This document shows, one piece after another, positions 32,733 to 42,607 of a DNA stretch of 64,000 bases. The notes under the pieces are model-generated. The model saw only the letters and a list, made by a program, of their open reading frames with translations. It did no database searches and was not told the DNA's origin. Source of the stretch: Prevotella sp. (lineage in GTDB: Bacteria; Bacteroidota; Bacteroidia; Bacteroidales; Bacteroidaceae); the NCBI GenBank assembly GCA_017618275.1, contig JAFZUS010000101.1:1-64000 (forward strand). Direction: 5' to 3'. Numbering within the stretch: the first letter of the stretch is position 1; each line of letters begins with the position of its first letter. The translations under genes and the position numbers were made by a program.

Positions 32733-33755
32733 ATGCTCAGACAAGACAGCATCTATACAGAGCCTATCGCGCCATCAGCCACGAGCGACACGATAGTGCA
32801 GAAACCCGCAAAGCCGCAGACACCCTATCAGGTGCTGCGGTTATTGCCTAAGGATGCTACCCCTGCCCAGCAGGACTCTGCCATTCAGGCATGGTTCCAA
32901 CCTGGTGAGATACATTATAGTTCAAGACCTGACACCCTCCATCTGCCTGGACATGGTATCGGCAAAAGTCTGAAGGAAGTCAATCTCCCCCAATACTATA
33001 GGGAGCATTTCTTTTCTGACAACACCTTCTTCCACCCGGAATTAGACGGTGGACGCTATGGTGTGGCAGGCGACCCGATTCCCTATACTACCAAGAATGA
33101 CAACATCATCACCAGCATGTTGCTGGTGTGTTTCGTCATGACCCTCGTCGCCTTCTCCTTTAGCAGGAGTTTTCTGTTACGTCAAGCCAAGAACTTCTTC
33201 TATATCCCCAAAACAGAATACGCCATCACAGAGACCTCTACGGAAATCAAGGCACAGTTCTTCTTCCTGCTACAGACCTGTCTGTTGATGGCACTACTTT
33301 ATTTCTTCTACATACGCACTTATACCGCCAGCACCTTCATCTTATCCGATGAATACATGCTTGTAGCCATACTAACAGGTATCTTTATAGGCTATTTTTT
33401 CATGAAGTATCTGGTCTATGCTTATGTGAATCTTGTCTTCTTCGCCCCTAAAAGAAACGGGCAATTTTTCCGTACACTTCTGGTACTGCATTCCTTCGAA
33501 GGCATCCTTTTATTCCCCATCGTAGCCCTGCTTACTTTTTTTGATATTCCTGCTCAAACTGTTGCGTACTATACAATATTTGTGGTCATTTTAGTTAAAA
33601 TCTTGACCTTTTATAAGAGTTTTGTCATCTTTTTCAGGCAAAATAGTCTTTATTTGCAAATTATTTTGTACTTTTGCGCCCTTGAAATCATTCCCTTGTT
33701 TGCTCTATGGGGTGGACTTGCGGTGATTGCGAATGCGTTGAAAATAAATTTTTAG
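32733..33755 (+). CDS. DUF4271 membrane protein, 340 aa
   Basis: A long N-terminal extracytoplasmic or linker region of about 120 residues is followed by six or more membrane helices (LLVCFVMTLVAFSFS, FFFLLQTCLLMALLYFF and others). The position directly before hemD matches the usual place of DUF4271 proteins in Bacteroidetes. Function unknown. It begins six bases after metK. Confidence 0.8.
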   Translation: MLRQDSIYTEPIAPSATSDTIVQKPAKPQTPYQVLRLLPKDATPAQQDSAIQAWFQPGEIHYSSRPDTLHLPGHGIGKSLKEVNLPQYYREHFFSDNTFFHPELDGGRYGVAGDPIPYTTKNDNIITSMLLVCFVMTLVAFSFSRSFLLRQAKNFFYIPKTEYAITETSTEIKAQFFFLLQTCLLMALLYFFYIRTYTASTFILSDEYMLVAILTGIFIGYFFMKYLVYAYVNLVFFAPKRNGQFFRTLLVLHSFEGILLFPIVALLTFFDIPAQTVAYYTIFVVILVKILTFYKSFVIFFRQNSLYLQIILYFCALEIIPLFALWGGLAVIANALKINF

Positions 33756-33762
33756 GACATAA

Positions 33763-34512
33763 ATGATCAAGAAGATTCTGGTTTCACAACCTAAGCCAAC
33801 AAGTGAGAAGTCACCATACTTCGATATTGCGAGCAAATTCGACCTTGAACTGGTGTTCCGCCCGTTCATCAAGGTTGAAGGTATCTCAGCCAAAGATTTC
33901 CGTGCGCAGAAAGTGAACATTCTCGACTACACAGCCATCGTGTTTACATCCCGCCATGCCATCGACCATTTCTTCACGATGGCCAAGGAACTTCGTGTTG
34001 CCATTCCTGAAGACATGAAGTACTTCTGCGTGACAGAGACCATTGCTCTTTATATCCAGAAATATGTGCAGTATCGCAAGCGCAAGGTATTCTTCGGAGA
34101 GACGGGAAAGATAGACGACCTGATTCCCACGATGGTGAAGCACAAGACCGAGAAATATCTGGTACCCATGAGTGACGTACACAACGACAATCTTGCCAAT
34201 CTACTCGATTCCAAGAAGTTAAACCACAAGGAGTGCGTTATGTACAAGACTGTCAGCAACGACTTCACACCCGAAGAGGTCGAGAACTTCGACTATGACA
34301 TGCTGATATTCTTCAGCCCGTCAGGTATCGAGTCGCTGACCAAGAACTTCCCTGATTTCAAGCAGGACAAGATCGCAATTGCTACCTTTGGCCCCACCAC
34401 AGCCAAGGCAGCCAAGGAAGCCGGTCTGCGTCTGGACATAGAGGCACCATCTGAAAAATATCCCTCCATGACCAGTGCCCTGCAGCACTATCTCCTGGTA
34501 AAGCAAGGTTAA
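33763..34512 (+). CDS. hemD: Uroporphyrinogen-III synthase
   Basis: HemD closes the tetrapyrrole ring in haem synthesis. The family has weak motifs; visible here are the opening KKILVSQPKP, YTAIVFTSRHAIDHFF, YDMLIFFSPSGIESL and AIATFGPTTAKAAKEAGL, giving two similar alpha/beta domains. 249 residues is normal. The gene order DUF4271-hemD-rnpA-yidD supports the call. Confidence 0.88.
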   Translation: MIKKILVSQPKPTSEKSPYFDIASKFDLELVFRPFIKVEGISAKDFRAQKVNILDYTAIVFTSRHAIDHFFTMAKELRVAIPEDMKYFCVTETIALYIQKYVQYRKRKVFFGETGKIDDLIPTMVKHKTEKYLVPMSDVHNDNLANLLDSKKLNHKECVMYKTVSNDFTPEEVENFDYDMLIFFSPSGIESLTKNFPDFKQDKIAIATFGPTTAKAAKEAGLRLDIEAPSEKYPSMTSALQHYLLVKQG

Positions 34513-34528
34513 TATACCTTATTATATA

Positions 34529-34924
34529 ATGACGGGTCTCGCGTCTCCTACACTCAGCAAGAGAGAGCGCATCGTCAGCCGGAAACTGATAGAACTGCTC
34601 TTCAGCAAAGGCAGCAGTCGCAGCACATCTGCCTTCCCGCTACGGATTGTGTTTATGGAGAAAAAGCGAGAAGAAGGCGAAGAACCTATACAGATAATGA
34701 TCAGTGTATCCAAGCGACACTTCAAACGTGCCGTAAAGCGCAACAGAGTGAAGCGCCAGATACGTGAGGCATATCGCCACCACAAGACCATATTGGCAGA
34801 AAAGGTTCCTGAGGACAAGTCGATAGCCATTGCCTTCATCTGGCAAGCCGATGAACTCTTCGACAGCCAACAAGTAGAGAGAAGCGTCAAACGACTGTTG
34901 GAGAAAGTTACAGAAAACGTATGA
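34529..34924 (+). CDS. rnpA: Ribonuclease P protein component
   Basis: The protein subunit of RNase P, which trims tRNA 5' ends. [20 protein letters not shown] at the start and the signature [18 protein letters not shown] (RNR motif). 131 residues. It overlaps yidD by four bases (ATGA), the classic arrangement. Confidence 0.94.
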   Translation: MTGLASPTLSKRERIVSRKLIELLFSKGSSRSTSAFPLRIVFMEKKREEGEEPIQIMISVSKRHFKRAVKRNRVKRQIREAYRHHKTILAEKVPEDKSIAIAFIWQADELFDSQQVERSVKRLLEKVTENV

Positions 34925-35172
34925 CCATCATCAAAAGCATAGTCCAAGGCATCTCAAAGGCCATCGTATTTCTGCTCTGTCTACCGATTGTCTTCTACCA
35001 GACATGTATCTCTCGTTTCACGCCTCCGTCCTGCCGTTTTACGCCGACATGCAGTGAATATGCAAAACAGGCACTTAAAAAGCACGGCCCCATCAAAGGA
35101 CTCTATCTGGCCATCTGGCGGATATTAAGATGTAACCCCTGGGGCGGCTCCGGCTACGACCCCGTACCATAA
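34921..35172 (+). CDS. yidD: Membrane protein insertion efficiency factor YidD
   Basis: 83 residues with the YidD signature [18 protein letters not shown] and a [18 protein letters not shown] end. It helps YidC-dependent insertion of membrane proteins. The N-terminal amphipathic or hydrophobic helix is present. Coupled to rnpA. Confidence 0.95.
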   Translation: MTIIKSIVQGISKAIVFLLCLPIVFYQTCISRFTPPSCRFTPTCSEYAKQALKKHGPIKGLYLAIWRILRCNPWGGSGYDPVP

Positions 35173-35250
35173 GACTTAGGAATGCCTAGGAAAACCTAGG
35201 ATAACCTAGGAAAGCCTAGGAGCACCTAGGATAGCCTAGAAACCCTAGAA
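35171..35250 (+). repeat. Tandem 10-bp repeat with CCTAGG core
   Basis: Eight units with a strict 10-bp period: CCTAGGAAAA, CCTAGGATAA and so on, the last two degenerate. It fills the gap between yidD and tyrS. Confidence 0.9.
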
Positions 35251-35272
35251 AAAAAACAAAAAAGATATAGAA

Positions 35273-36568
35273 ATGAAGAACTTTGTTGAAGAACTGAAAT
35301 GGCGCGGTATGCTGGCACAGATTATGCCAGGCACCGAAGAACTGCTCCAGAAGGAGATGGTAACAGCCTATTTGGGTACAGACCCCACAGCAGACTCACT
35401 GCATATCGGACATCTGTGCGGTATCATGATGCTCCGTCATCTGCAGCGTTGCGGCCACAGACCCATCATCCTCGTAGGAGGAGCCACGGGTATGATTGGC
35501 GATCCCTCCGGCAAGTCGCAGGAGCGTAACCTGCTCAACGACGAGACCCTGCGCCACAATCAGGAATGTATCAAAAAACAGGTGGCCAAGTTCCTTGACT
35601 TTGAGTCGAAGGAGCCCAATGCCGCTATCATGGTGAACAACTACGACTGGATGAAAGACTTTTCCTTCCTTGACTTTGCCCGTGAGGTGGGTAAGCACAT
35701 CACCGTCAATTATATGATGGCCAAGGAGTCTGTTCAGCAGCGTCTGAACGGTACCGCCCGCGATGGTCTTTCATTTACAGAGTTTACTTATCAGTTGTTG
35801 CAGGGCTACGACTTTCTGTACCTCTACCAGCATTATGGCGTGAAGTTGCAGTTGGGCGGCAACGACCAGTGGGGCAATATGACCACAGGTACGGAACTCA
35901 TCCGCCGTACGCTGGGTAATGAGGTGGAGACCTTCGCCCTGACTTGTCCACTCATCACCAAGAGTGACGGCAAGAAGTTTGGCAAGACTGAATCTGGCAA
36001 TATCTGGCTCGACCCGCAACGCACTACACCGTATAAGTTCTACCAGTTCTGGCTGAACGTCAGCGACGAGGACGCAGAGCGCTATATCAAGATATTCACC
36101 TCATTGGAGAAAGATGTCATTGACACCCTTATCACAGAACACCAGCAGGATCCCGGACGCCGTGTATTACAGAAGCGTCTGGCCGAGGAGGTGACCATCC
36201 TCGTACACTCTCAGGAGGCCTTGAATACCGCCATTGAGGCCAGCAACATCCTCTTTGGTAAATCCACCAAGGAGAATCTGGAGAAACTTGATGAGCAGAC
36301 CTTCCTTGATGTCTTCGACGGTGTACCCCAGTTTGAGATTGGCAAGGACCAGTTGGGGCAGCCAGCCATTGAACTGTTGACAACTGCTGCTCCCGTGTTC
36401 CCTTCGAAGGGTGAGATGCGTAAGATGGTGCAAGGTGGCGGTGTTTCACTGAACAAGGAGAAACTGACCGACCAGAACCGTGCTATCACGGCAGAAGATC
36501 TCATTGATGGCAAGTATCTTTTAGCCCAAAAAGGCAAAAAGAACTATTACTTGCTAGTCGTAAAATAA
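35273..36568 (+). CDS. tyrS: Tyrosyl-tRNA synthetase
   Basis: Class I synthetase that charges tRNA-Tyr. The HIGH motif is in SLHIGHLCG and the KMSKS equivalent in KKFGKTESG, as in eubacterial Tyr[16 protein letters not shown] is the tyrosine-site segment. A C-terminal S4-like RNA-binding domain ([19 protein letters not shown]) ends the 431 residues. Confidence 0.97.
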   Translation: MKNFVEELKWRGMLAQIMPGTEELLQKEMVTAYLGTDPTADSLHIGHLCGIMMLRHLQRCGHRPIILVGGATGMIGDPSGKSQERNLLNDETLRHNQECIKKQVAKFLDFESKEPNAAIMVNNYDWMKDFSFLDFAREVGKHITVNYMMAKESVQQRLNGTARDGLSFTEFTYQLLQGYDFLYLYQHYGVKLQLGGNDQWGNMTTGTELIRRTLGNEVETFALTCPLITKSDGKKFGKTESGNIWLDPQRTTPYKFYQFWLNVSDEDAERYIKIFTSLEKDVIDTLITEHQQDPGRRVLQKRLAEEVTILVHSQEALNTAIEASNILFGKSTKENLEKLDEQTFLDVFDGVPQFEIGKDQLGQPAIELLTTAAPVFPSKGEMRKMVQGGGVSLNKEKLTDQNRAITAEDLIDGKYLLAQKGKKNYYLLVVK

Positions 36569-36584
36569 GAATAATTGGTAAAAA

Positions 36585-36616
36585 TTTGGCAGTATGCCAG
36601 ATTTTTACTAATTTTG
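36585..36616 (+). promoter_or_regulatory. Promoter of tRNA-Gln
   Basis: TTTG (36585-36588), 20 bp, TAATTTTG (36609-36616), about 20 bp before the tRNA. Confidence 0.75.
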
Positions 36617-36635
36617 CACCCGCTAAGAAAGCGAT

Positions 36636-36706
36636 TGGACGATGGTGTAATGGTAACACTACAGGTTTTGGTTCTGTCATTCCCGGTTCGAATCCGAGTC
36701 GTCCAA
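36636..36706 (+). tRNA. tRNA-Gln (anticodon TTG)
   Basis: Folds as a cloverleaf: acceptor TGGACGA with TCGTCCA, D-stem GTGT/ACAC, anticodon stem ACAGG/TCTGT with loop TTTTGGT (anticodon TTG), and T-loop TTCGAAT. One mismatch in the T-stem. CCA is not encoded. Confidence 0.9.
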
Positions 36707-36721
36707 CTACAACACAACAAA

Positions 36722-36755
36722 AAGGGGCTCCGTTTGGAACCCCTTGAATTTTTAT
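36722..36755. terminator. Bidirectional terminator between tRNA-Gln and HU
   Basis: AAGGGGCTCC (36722-36731) pairs with GGAACCCCTT (36736-36745) with one internal mismatch, followed by TTTTTATTT on the plus strand. It would end the tRNA transcript and, read from the other side, the HU transcript. Confidence 0.7.
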
Positions 36756-36769
36756 TTACAATCTAACGA

Positions 36770-37039
36770 TTAGAGAGCAGCGGCGAGTTCAGCACCAGCC
36801 TTGAACTTAGCAACCTTCTTGGCAGCGATCTTGATCTTTGCCTTTGTTGCGGGGTTGATACCCTCACGAGCAGGACGCTTAGCAACACTGAATGTGCCAA
36901 AGCCAACGAGAGCCACCTTGTCACCCTTCTTGAGGGCACCTTTGATTGCTGCGAGAGTTGCGTCAAGAGCTTTCTTTGAGTCTACCTTTGAGAGACCAGC
37001 ACCAGCTGCGATCTTCTCTACCAATTCTGTTTTGTTCAT
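36770..37039 (-). CDS. hup: HU-family DNA-binding protein
   Basis: 89 residues with the HU fold: [33 protein letters not shown] and the DNA-binding arm [11 protein letters not shown]. It bends and compacts DNA. Monocistronic, with a promoter further right on the minus strand. Confidence 0.93.
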   Translation of the reverse strand: MNKTELVEKIAAGAGLSKVDSKKALDATLAAIKGALKKGDKVALVGFGTFSVAKRPAREGINPATKAKIKIAAKKVAKFKAGAELAAAL

Positions 37040-37101
37040 AATAATGTTGTTTTAAATAAAAAATTTATGTTTAAAAAATGAAATTATCTCGAAATCCTTC
37101 G

Positions 37102-37136
37102 CAAATATAAGAGAAACTATTGAAAAAAACAACAAA
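37102..37136 (-). promoter_or_regulatory. Promoter of the HU gene
   Basis: Minus-strand TATATTTG (37109-37102) with TTTG (37136-37133) at a long 23-bp spacing, or GTTG at 20 bp. The leader to the start codon is about 60 bases. Confidence 0.5.
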
Positions 37137-37295
37137 AAAGTGGAAAAATTGCCTTTTTTGCTGAAAAAAAGTTGTTTCACTCCCATTTTTGGTCCTAAAA
37201 AGAGATATTTTTAGTAATTTTGCACACAAATTTGGATTCGAGCCTTCCAAAGGCAACAATCGCAAAACGTATAATAATAAAGAGAAAATAGAGAA

Positions 37296-38234
37296 ATGTT
37301 CCGCATACCAACCATCACAAAAAATCTGCTGATCATCAACGGCATTGCCTTTCTGGCGACGTATGTTTTGCAGATGCAGGGAATTGACTTGGCCAACATC
37401 GGAGGCCTTCATTTCTTTCTGGCAAACGACTTCCATTTTTATCAACTCGTCACCTATCTCTTCCTTCATGCCAATTTTATGCACATTCTGAGCAACATGT
37501 TTGGTCTGTGGATGTTCGGTTGCGTGATAGAAAATGTGTGGGGTTCAAAGAAATTCCTTTTTTATTACATTATATGTGGTATAGGAGCCGGTTTATGTCA
37601 GGAATTGGCACAGTTCGGTTCCTTCTATTATACCATTGCCGAACAGGCTCCAGGCATCGGATTCGGCGAGTTGATAACCGTCGGACATCAACTGAGCCAC
37701 CAACTCAACTCCTGGACCACCATAGGAGCCTCTGGAGCCGTCTACGCCATCATCCTTGCTTTTGGCATGAGTTTCCCCAACGAGCGGCTCTTCATCATCC
37801 CGTTCCCCTTCCCCATCAAGGCGAAATGGTTTGTCTTGGGCTATATCGCCATTGAACTCTTCTCTGCCATCGGCACCTCAGCCGACGGTGTGGCACACAC
37901 CGCCCATCTCGGTGGTATGCTCTTCGGTTTCCTGATGATCCGCTATTGGAACAAACATCCCAACAGCAGTTTTGACCGCAGTCGCGGAAATGAGTTCTTC
38001 GAGGGTCTGAAACGTAGTTTCGACCAGCGCCAACAGGGAAGCCAGCAGCATCGTCAGAATCCGAACATGCATGTCCAGCAGGGCGGCTCGAAGGAGGCCG
38101 ACATGGAGTACAACGCCCGCAAGCGGCAGAATCAGGAAGAGATAGATGCCATCCTTGACAAGATCCGCAAGAGCGGCTACGACAGTCTATCCAAGGATGA
38201 GAAGCAGAAACTCTTCGACGCCAGCAAGCAATGA
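37296..38234 (+). CDS. Rhomboid family intramembrane serine protease, 312 aa
   Basis: Six or so membrane helices with the rhomboid dyad: S146 in TIGASGAVYA and H204 in HTAHLGGMLFG. It cuts within membrane-spanning substrates. A long hydrophilic tail follows from about residue 220 (Gln- and Lys-rich, ending in DAILDKIRKSGYDSLSKDEK), a common rhomboid extension in this group. TAATTTTG at 37215-37222 is the likely -7 box. It overlaps the next gene by four bases. Confidence 0.92.
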   Translation: MFRIPTITKNLLIINGIAFLATYVLQMQGIDLANIGGLHFFLANDFHFYQLVTYLFLHANFMHILSNMFGLWMFGCVIENVWGSKKFLFYYIICGIGAGLCQELAQFGSFYYTIAEQAPGIGFGELITVGHQLSHQLNSWTTIGASGAVYAIILAFGMSFPNERLFIIPFPFPIKAKWFVLGYIAIELFSAIGTSADGVAHTAHLGGMLFGFLMIRYWNKHPNSSFDRSRGNEFFEGLKRSFDQRQQGSQQHRQNPNMHVQQGGSKEADMEYNARKRQNQEEIDAILDKIRKSGYDSLSKDEKQKLFDASKQ

Positions 38235-39328
38235 TCAAACAACTGAAGACATTCACCGTTAACATGGTGGCGGGGGCAAATATCGCCACTGTCATCCTGA
38301 TGCTGTGTTCGGGATTCTCCGACAGGCTCAACCCTGCCGACTATCCCCTGCTCTCCTGTTTCGGCATGGCGTTCCCCATTTTCCTCGTCGTCAATCTGCT
38401 CTTTCTCTTCTTCTGGCTCACCTTCAAGTGGCGCAAAGCCTGGATACCCATCGTCGGCTATGCGCTGACCTATATCCCCATCAGCCTCTATATGCCTGTC
38501 AATATGCGACAAGACCTCCCGGAAGGAACCATCAAGATCCTGTCCTATAATGTCTGTCAGTATAACGGCAACAACAAATATAAACAGGGGTTTGACACCA
38601 TCTACAACTACCTGAAAAAGCAGGAAGCAGACATCGTCTGCCTACAGGAAGACGCAGACTCCTGGCGCCGGTTCGTCATGCATCGTTATTCGAAAATTTA
38701 TCCCTACAACGACACCACCATCTTTCGCGACAACAGAAATGGCATGAACGGTATGGGTATACATACCCGTTTCCCCATTCTCCGGAAGGAGCGTATCTGG
38801 TACACGTCGGCCGCCAACGGCTCTGTGGCCTACTACCTGAAACTCGACAACGGCGACACGCTGCTCGTCATCAACAACCACCTCGAAGGCACGCATCTCT
38901 CCAAGGAAGACAGGGCCAACTACAAGCGGATGCTTCGGGGCAAGATGGAGCGCGACACCGTCAAGGAGGAATCCATGCTGCTACTCGACAAACTCGCCAC
39001 CTCTGCCAGCAAGCGCGCCCCCGAGGCCGATGCCGTGCATCAGTACATCGAGGCCCACCGGCAATACCCCATAATCGTCTGCGGTGACTTCAACGACAAC
39101 CCCATCTCCTACTCCCGCCGCACCATCGCCCAAGGTCTCACCGACTGTTATGTCGAGACGGGAAAAGGCATCGGTTTGTCATATAATCAGAAAGGCTTTT
39201 TTGTCAGAATCGACCATATTTTATGTTCCGAACACTTCGAGCCCTATAATTGCCAAATCGACAACGAAATGGACGCAAGTGACCATTATCCGATCATCTG
39301 TTGGCTGAAAATGAAGGAAAAACATTAA
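38231..39328 (+). CDS. Endonuclease/exonuclease/phosphatase-fold membrane protein, 365 aa
   Basis: Two or three N-terminal helices (to about residue 90) anchor a periplasm-facing EEP domain: IKILSYNVCQYNG, DIVCLQEDAD, VICGDFNDNP and the end DASDHYPIICWL. The catalytic Asp, Asn and His are kept. Substrate could be a phosphodiester or phospholipid head group; unknown. Coupled to the rhomboid gene by an ATGA overlap. Confidence 0.88.
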   Translation: MIKQLKTFTVNMVAGANIATVILMLCSGFSDRLNPADYPLLSCFGMAFPIFLVVNLLFLFFWLTFKWRKAWIPIVGYALTYIPISLYMPVNMRQDLPEGTIKILSYNVCQYNGNNKYKQGFDTIYNYLKKQEADIVCLQEDADSWRRFVMHRYSKIYPYNDTTIFRDNRNGMNGMGIHTRFPILRKERIWYTSAANGSVAYYLKLDNGDTLLVINNHLEGTHLSKEDRANYKRMLRGKMERDTVKEESMLLLDKLATSASKRAPEADAVHQYIEAHRQYPIIVCGDFNDNPISYSRRTIAQGLTDCYVETGKGIGLSYNQKGFFVRIDHILCSEHFEPYNCQIDNEMDASDHYPIICWLKMKEKH

Positions 39329-39377
39329 AAAAAGTGTGTTTTTCGCCAAGAAATTTTCCCACTTGCGGAAAAATGTC

Positions 39378-39385
39378 TATATTTG
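39378..39385 (+). promoter_or_regulatory. -7 box for secDF
   Basis: TATATTTG with GCAC following, 58 bp before the start codon. No clear TTTG at the standard distance. Confidence 0.5.
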
Positions 39386-39442
39386 CACGCCAAAATATAC
39401 GCGAACAGAATTAATAATAAATAAATAACATCAAAAAACAAA

Positions 39443-42400
39443 ATGCAAAACAAAGGAATTGTAAAAATTATCGCAGTGCTTCTGTTTCTTGTGTGCTGCT
39501 TCTACCTTTCCTTCTCATTCGTGACACGCCACTACGAAAGTAAGGCTGCCGCTATGGGTGAGGAGGCAGGTGCGGAGTACCTCGATTCAATCAACAACGA
39601 GAAAGTCTACATGGGCATTTACTCGCTGAAGCAGTGCCGTGAGATGGAGATTGGCCTGGGTCTTGACCTGAAAGGCGGTATGAACGTTATTCTTGAGGTG
39701 TCTGTGCCTGATGTTGTCGACGTGCTCGCCGACCACAAGACCGACGCAGCCTACAAGAAGGCTATGGAACTGGCCAAGAAGGAAGAAGAGACCAGTCAGG
39801 ACGATTTCGTCTCTCTGTTCGTGAAGTATTGGAAACAAGAAGGTCAGGGCCGTCCCCTCGCCGCCATCTTCGCTACCCAGCAGATGAAGGGCAAGGTGAG
39901 CACCTCTTCTACCGACGCTGAGGTAGAGCGCGCTATCCGCGACGAAGTGCAGAATGCCGTTGACAACTCGTTCAATGTGGTTCGTAACCGTATCGATAAG
40001 TTCGGCGTTGTTCAGCCGAACATCCAGAAACTCGAAGGCCAGAGCGGTCGTATCATGGTCGAGATGCCTGGTATCAAAGAGCCGGAGCGTGTACGTAAAC
40101 TCCTCCAGGGTTCTGCCAACCTCGAGTTCTGGGAGACCTATAACAGCAATGAGATCACCCCGCTGCTGGCTCAGTTGAACCAGCGCTACGCTGCCCAGGG
40201 CGGTGAAGTGGCTGAGGCAGATACTACGGGAGTTTCCGGAGAAGCCGGATTATCTGGAGATTCGATTAAGGCCGACACTGCCAAGATTGCTACTGGCGAT
40301 CTGGCTGCCAAGTTGGCTAAGAAGGACACTAAGGCAACTGACTCCAAGGCTGCTGAGCAGGCCAAGAAGCAGAACCCCCTGTTCTACTACTTCCAGCCCA
40401 CACAGGGTAACGCCCTCGCAGTCGTAGGTTATGCCAACGCCCGTGATACCGCTGAGATCAACAAGATTATCTACTCCGAACTCGCCAATCAGATTCTCCC
40501 CGCTGAGTTGAAACTCCGTTGGGGTGCCAAGCCTGAGGACTTCGGTGGCCAGAACACCAAGGGTGACATCTACGAACTCTTTGCCCTGAAGATCACTGAG
40601 CCTAATGGCCGCGCTCCGCTGGAGGGTGATGTCATCACCAGTTCTAAGGACGACTTCGAGCAGAACTCTGGCCGTCCCTGCGTATCTATGCAGATGAACT
40701 CCGACGGTGCACGTCGCTGGAGTCAGATCACCAAGCAGAACATCGGCAAAGCCGTAGCCATCGTGCTCGATGACGCTGTCTATACTGCTCCGCGTATCAT
40801 CAACCAGATCGACGGAGGTAACTCACAGATTACTGGTAACTTCACCATCGAGGACACCAAGGACCTTGCCAACACGCTGAACTCTGGTAAGATGCCGGCT
40901 CCGACCCGTATCGTACAGGAAGAGGTCGTTGGTCCGTCACTCGGTGCACAGTCCATCAAGCAGGGTGTCATCTCGTTCATCGTGGCTTTCGTGCTGCTGA
41001 TGATCTACATGATTATGCTTTACGGCTTTATCCCAGGTATCCTCTCCGATATCGCCCTGCTGTTCAACCTGTTCTTCACCCTCGGTATCCTTACCTCGTT
41101 CCAGGCTGCCTTGACGATGCCTGGTATCGCCGGTATCGTGCTGACCCTCGGTACGGCTGTGGATGCCAACGTGCTGATCTACGAGCGTATCAAGGAAGAA
41201 CTGAAGAAGGGCCTGAGCATGAAGGAGTCTGTCAACAAGGGTTACAGCAACGCCTTCAGCGCTATCTTCGACTCTAACCTCACCTCATTGATCACAGGTA
41301 TCATCCTGCTCTACTTCGGTACAGGTCCTGTGAAGGGCTTCGCCACCACTTGGATCATCGGTATCTGCGTATCCTTCTTCACTGCTGTGTTCATGACCCG
41401 TCTGGTCTACGACTACATGCTGAGCAAGGACAAGTGGACCAACCTGACCTTCGTGACGGCTTACTCGAAGAACCTCATGCAGAACGCCAAGTACCATTTC
41501 ATGGGTATGTACCGCAAGTCGTTCACCATCTGGGGCGCTATGGCTCTCATCTGCCTCATCTCATTCGCTGTTCGCGGCCTGAGCCAGAGCATTGACTTCA
41601 CCGGTGGTCGTAACTACGTGGTGACACTCGACAAGGAAACACCCGTTGAGCAGGTTCGTCAGGCTATGGCCGGCGCCTTCATCAACACCATGGGTGAGAA
41701 GGCTCAGCAGGAGGCAAACACTTCTGTGATTGCCCTCGGTACCGACGGCAAGACTGTCCGTATCTCTACCAACTGGGATATCGAGTCAAATAATCCTGAC
41801 GTTGACGACAAGGCTGAGGACATCCTCTTCGGTGCTCTGAAGAAGGCCGGACTGGTCAGCCAGGAGAGCGTTGAGTCGTTTAAGAATCCTGACATCCGCC
41901 AGGGAGGTTCTATCATCAGTTCTGCCAAGGTAGGTCCGTCAGTGGCTAAGGATATCACCTACGGTGCTATCATCAGCGTAATCATCGCACTGATCGCCAT
42001 TTTCCTCTACATTCTGCTCCGCTTCCGCAACCTCGCCTTCTCTGTAGGCGCTATCGTTGCATTGGCTCTCGACGCACTGATCGTGATTGGTATCTACTCC
42101 CTCTGCTGGGGTTGGGTGCCCATGTCGCTCGAGATCGACCAGGTGTTCATCGGTGCTATCCTGACGGTGATTGGTTACTCTATCAACGATAAGGTGGTGG
42201 TGTTCGACCGTATCCGTGAGAACCTCGGACTCTACTCAAAGCGCGACCGTCAGCAGTTGTTCAACGACTCGTTGAACCAGACGCTGGCCCGTACCATCAA
42301 CACCTCTGTGACGACCTTGATCGTGCTGTTGGCTATCTTCATCCTCGGTGGTGATAGCATCCGCTCGTTCTCGTTCGCCATGATCCTCGGTGTCATCTTC

Positions 42401-42502
42401 GGTACCCTCAGTTCACTCTTCATCGCTGCGCCTACGGCTTACCTGACCATGGGTCGCACCATCAAGGATGATGAGGCTGCTGTTGAGCCCGCCAAGAAAT
42501 AA
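39443..42502 (+). CDS. secDF: Protein translocase SecDF fusion, 1019 aa
   Basis: Fused SecD (about 1-625) and SecF (about 680-1010). SecD part: first helix near the N-terminus, GLDLKGGMNVILEV, a periplasmic domain, then GTAVDANVLIYERIKEELKKG. SecF part: SIDFTGGRNYVV and NDKVVVFDRIRENL. It uses the proton gradient to help pull exported proteins across the membrane. An Ala/Lys/Asp-rich insert at about residues 255-310 is a lineage-specific linker. Confidence 0.96.
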   Translation: MQNKGIVKIIAVLLFLVCCFYLSFSFVTRHYESKAAAMGEEAGAEYLDSINNEKVYMGIYSLKQCREMEIGLGLDLKGGMNVILEVSVPDVVDVLADHKTDAAYKKAMELAKKEEETSQDDFVSLFVKYWKQEGQGRPLAAIFATQQMKGKVSTSSTDAEVERAIRDEVQNAVDNSFNVVRNRIDKFGVVQPNIQKLEGQSGRIMVEMPGIKEPERVRKLLQGSANLEFWETYNSNEITPLLAQLNQRYAAQGGEVAEADTTGVSGEAGLSGDSIKADTAKIATGDLAAKLAKKDTKATDSKAAEQAKKQNPLFYYFQPTQGNALAVVGYANARDTAEINKIIYSELANQILPAELKLRWGAKPEDFGGQNTKGDIYELFALKITEPNGRAPLEGDVITSSKDDFEQNSGRPCVSMQMNSDGARRWSQITKQNIGKAVAIVLDDAVYTAPRIINQIDGGNSQITGNFTIEDTKDLANTLNSGKMPAPTRIVQEEVVGPSLGAQSIKQGVISFIVAFVLLMIYMIMLYGFIPGILSDIALLFNLFFTLGILTSFQAALTMPGIAGIVLTLGTAVDANVLIYERIKEELKKGLSMKESVNKGYSNAFSAIFDSNLTSLITGIILLYFGTGPVKGFATTWIIGICVSFFTAVFMTRLVYDYMLSKDKWTNLTFVTAYSKNLMQNAKYHFMGMYRKSFTIWGAMALICLISFAVRGLSQSIDFTGGRNYVVTLDKETPVEQVRQAMAGAFINTMGEKAQQEANTSVIALGTDGKTVRISTNWDIESNNPDVDDKAEDILFGALKKAGLVSQESVESFKNPDIRQGGSIISSAKVGPSVAKDITYGAIISVIIALIAIFLYILLRFRNLAFSVGAIVALALDALIVIGIYSLCWGWVPMSLEIDQVFIGAILTVIGYSINDKVVVFDRIRENLGLYSKRDRQQLFNDSLNQTLARTINTSVTTLIVLLAIFILGGDSIRSFSFAMILGVIFGTLSSLFIAAPTAYLTMGRTIKDDEAAVEPAKK

Positions 42503-42530
42503 GGCATACCGTATCATACATACTATTTAA

Positions 42531-42570
42531 AAACAGGCTGCACCCAAGATTGTGAGTGCAGCCTGTTTTG
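42531..42570 (+). terminator. Strong terminator after secDF
   Basis: AAACAGGCTGCAC (42531-42543) pairs perfectly with GTGCAGCCTGTTT (42556-42568), followed by TTGTCTTTAT. Confidence 0.9.
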
Positions 42571-42607
42571 TCTTTATGTACTATTGCTTTCTTGTATGAT
42601 AGATGGA

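Noticed and set aside
35171..35250. 10-bp repeats considered as CRISPR
   Set aside because: Units are far too short and have no spacers.
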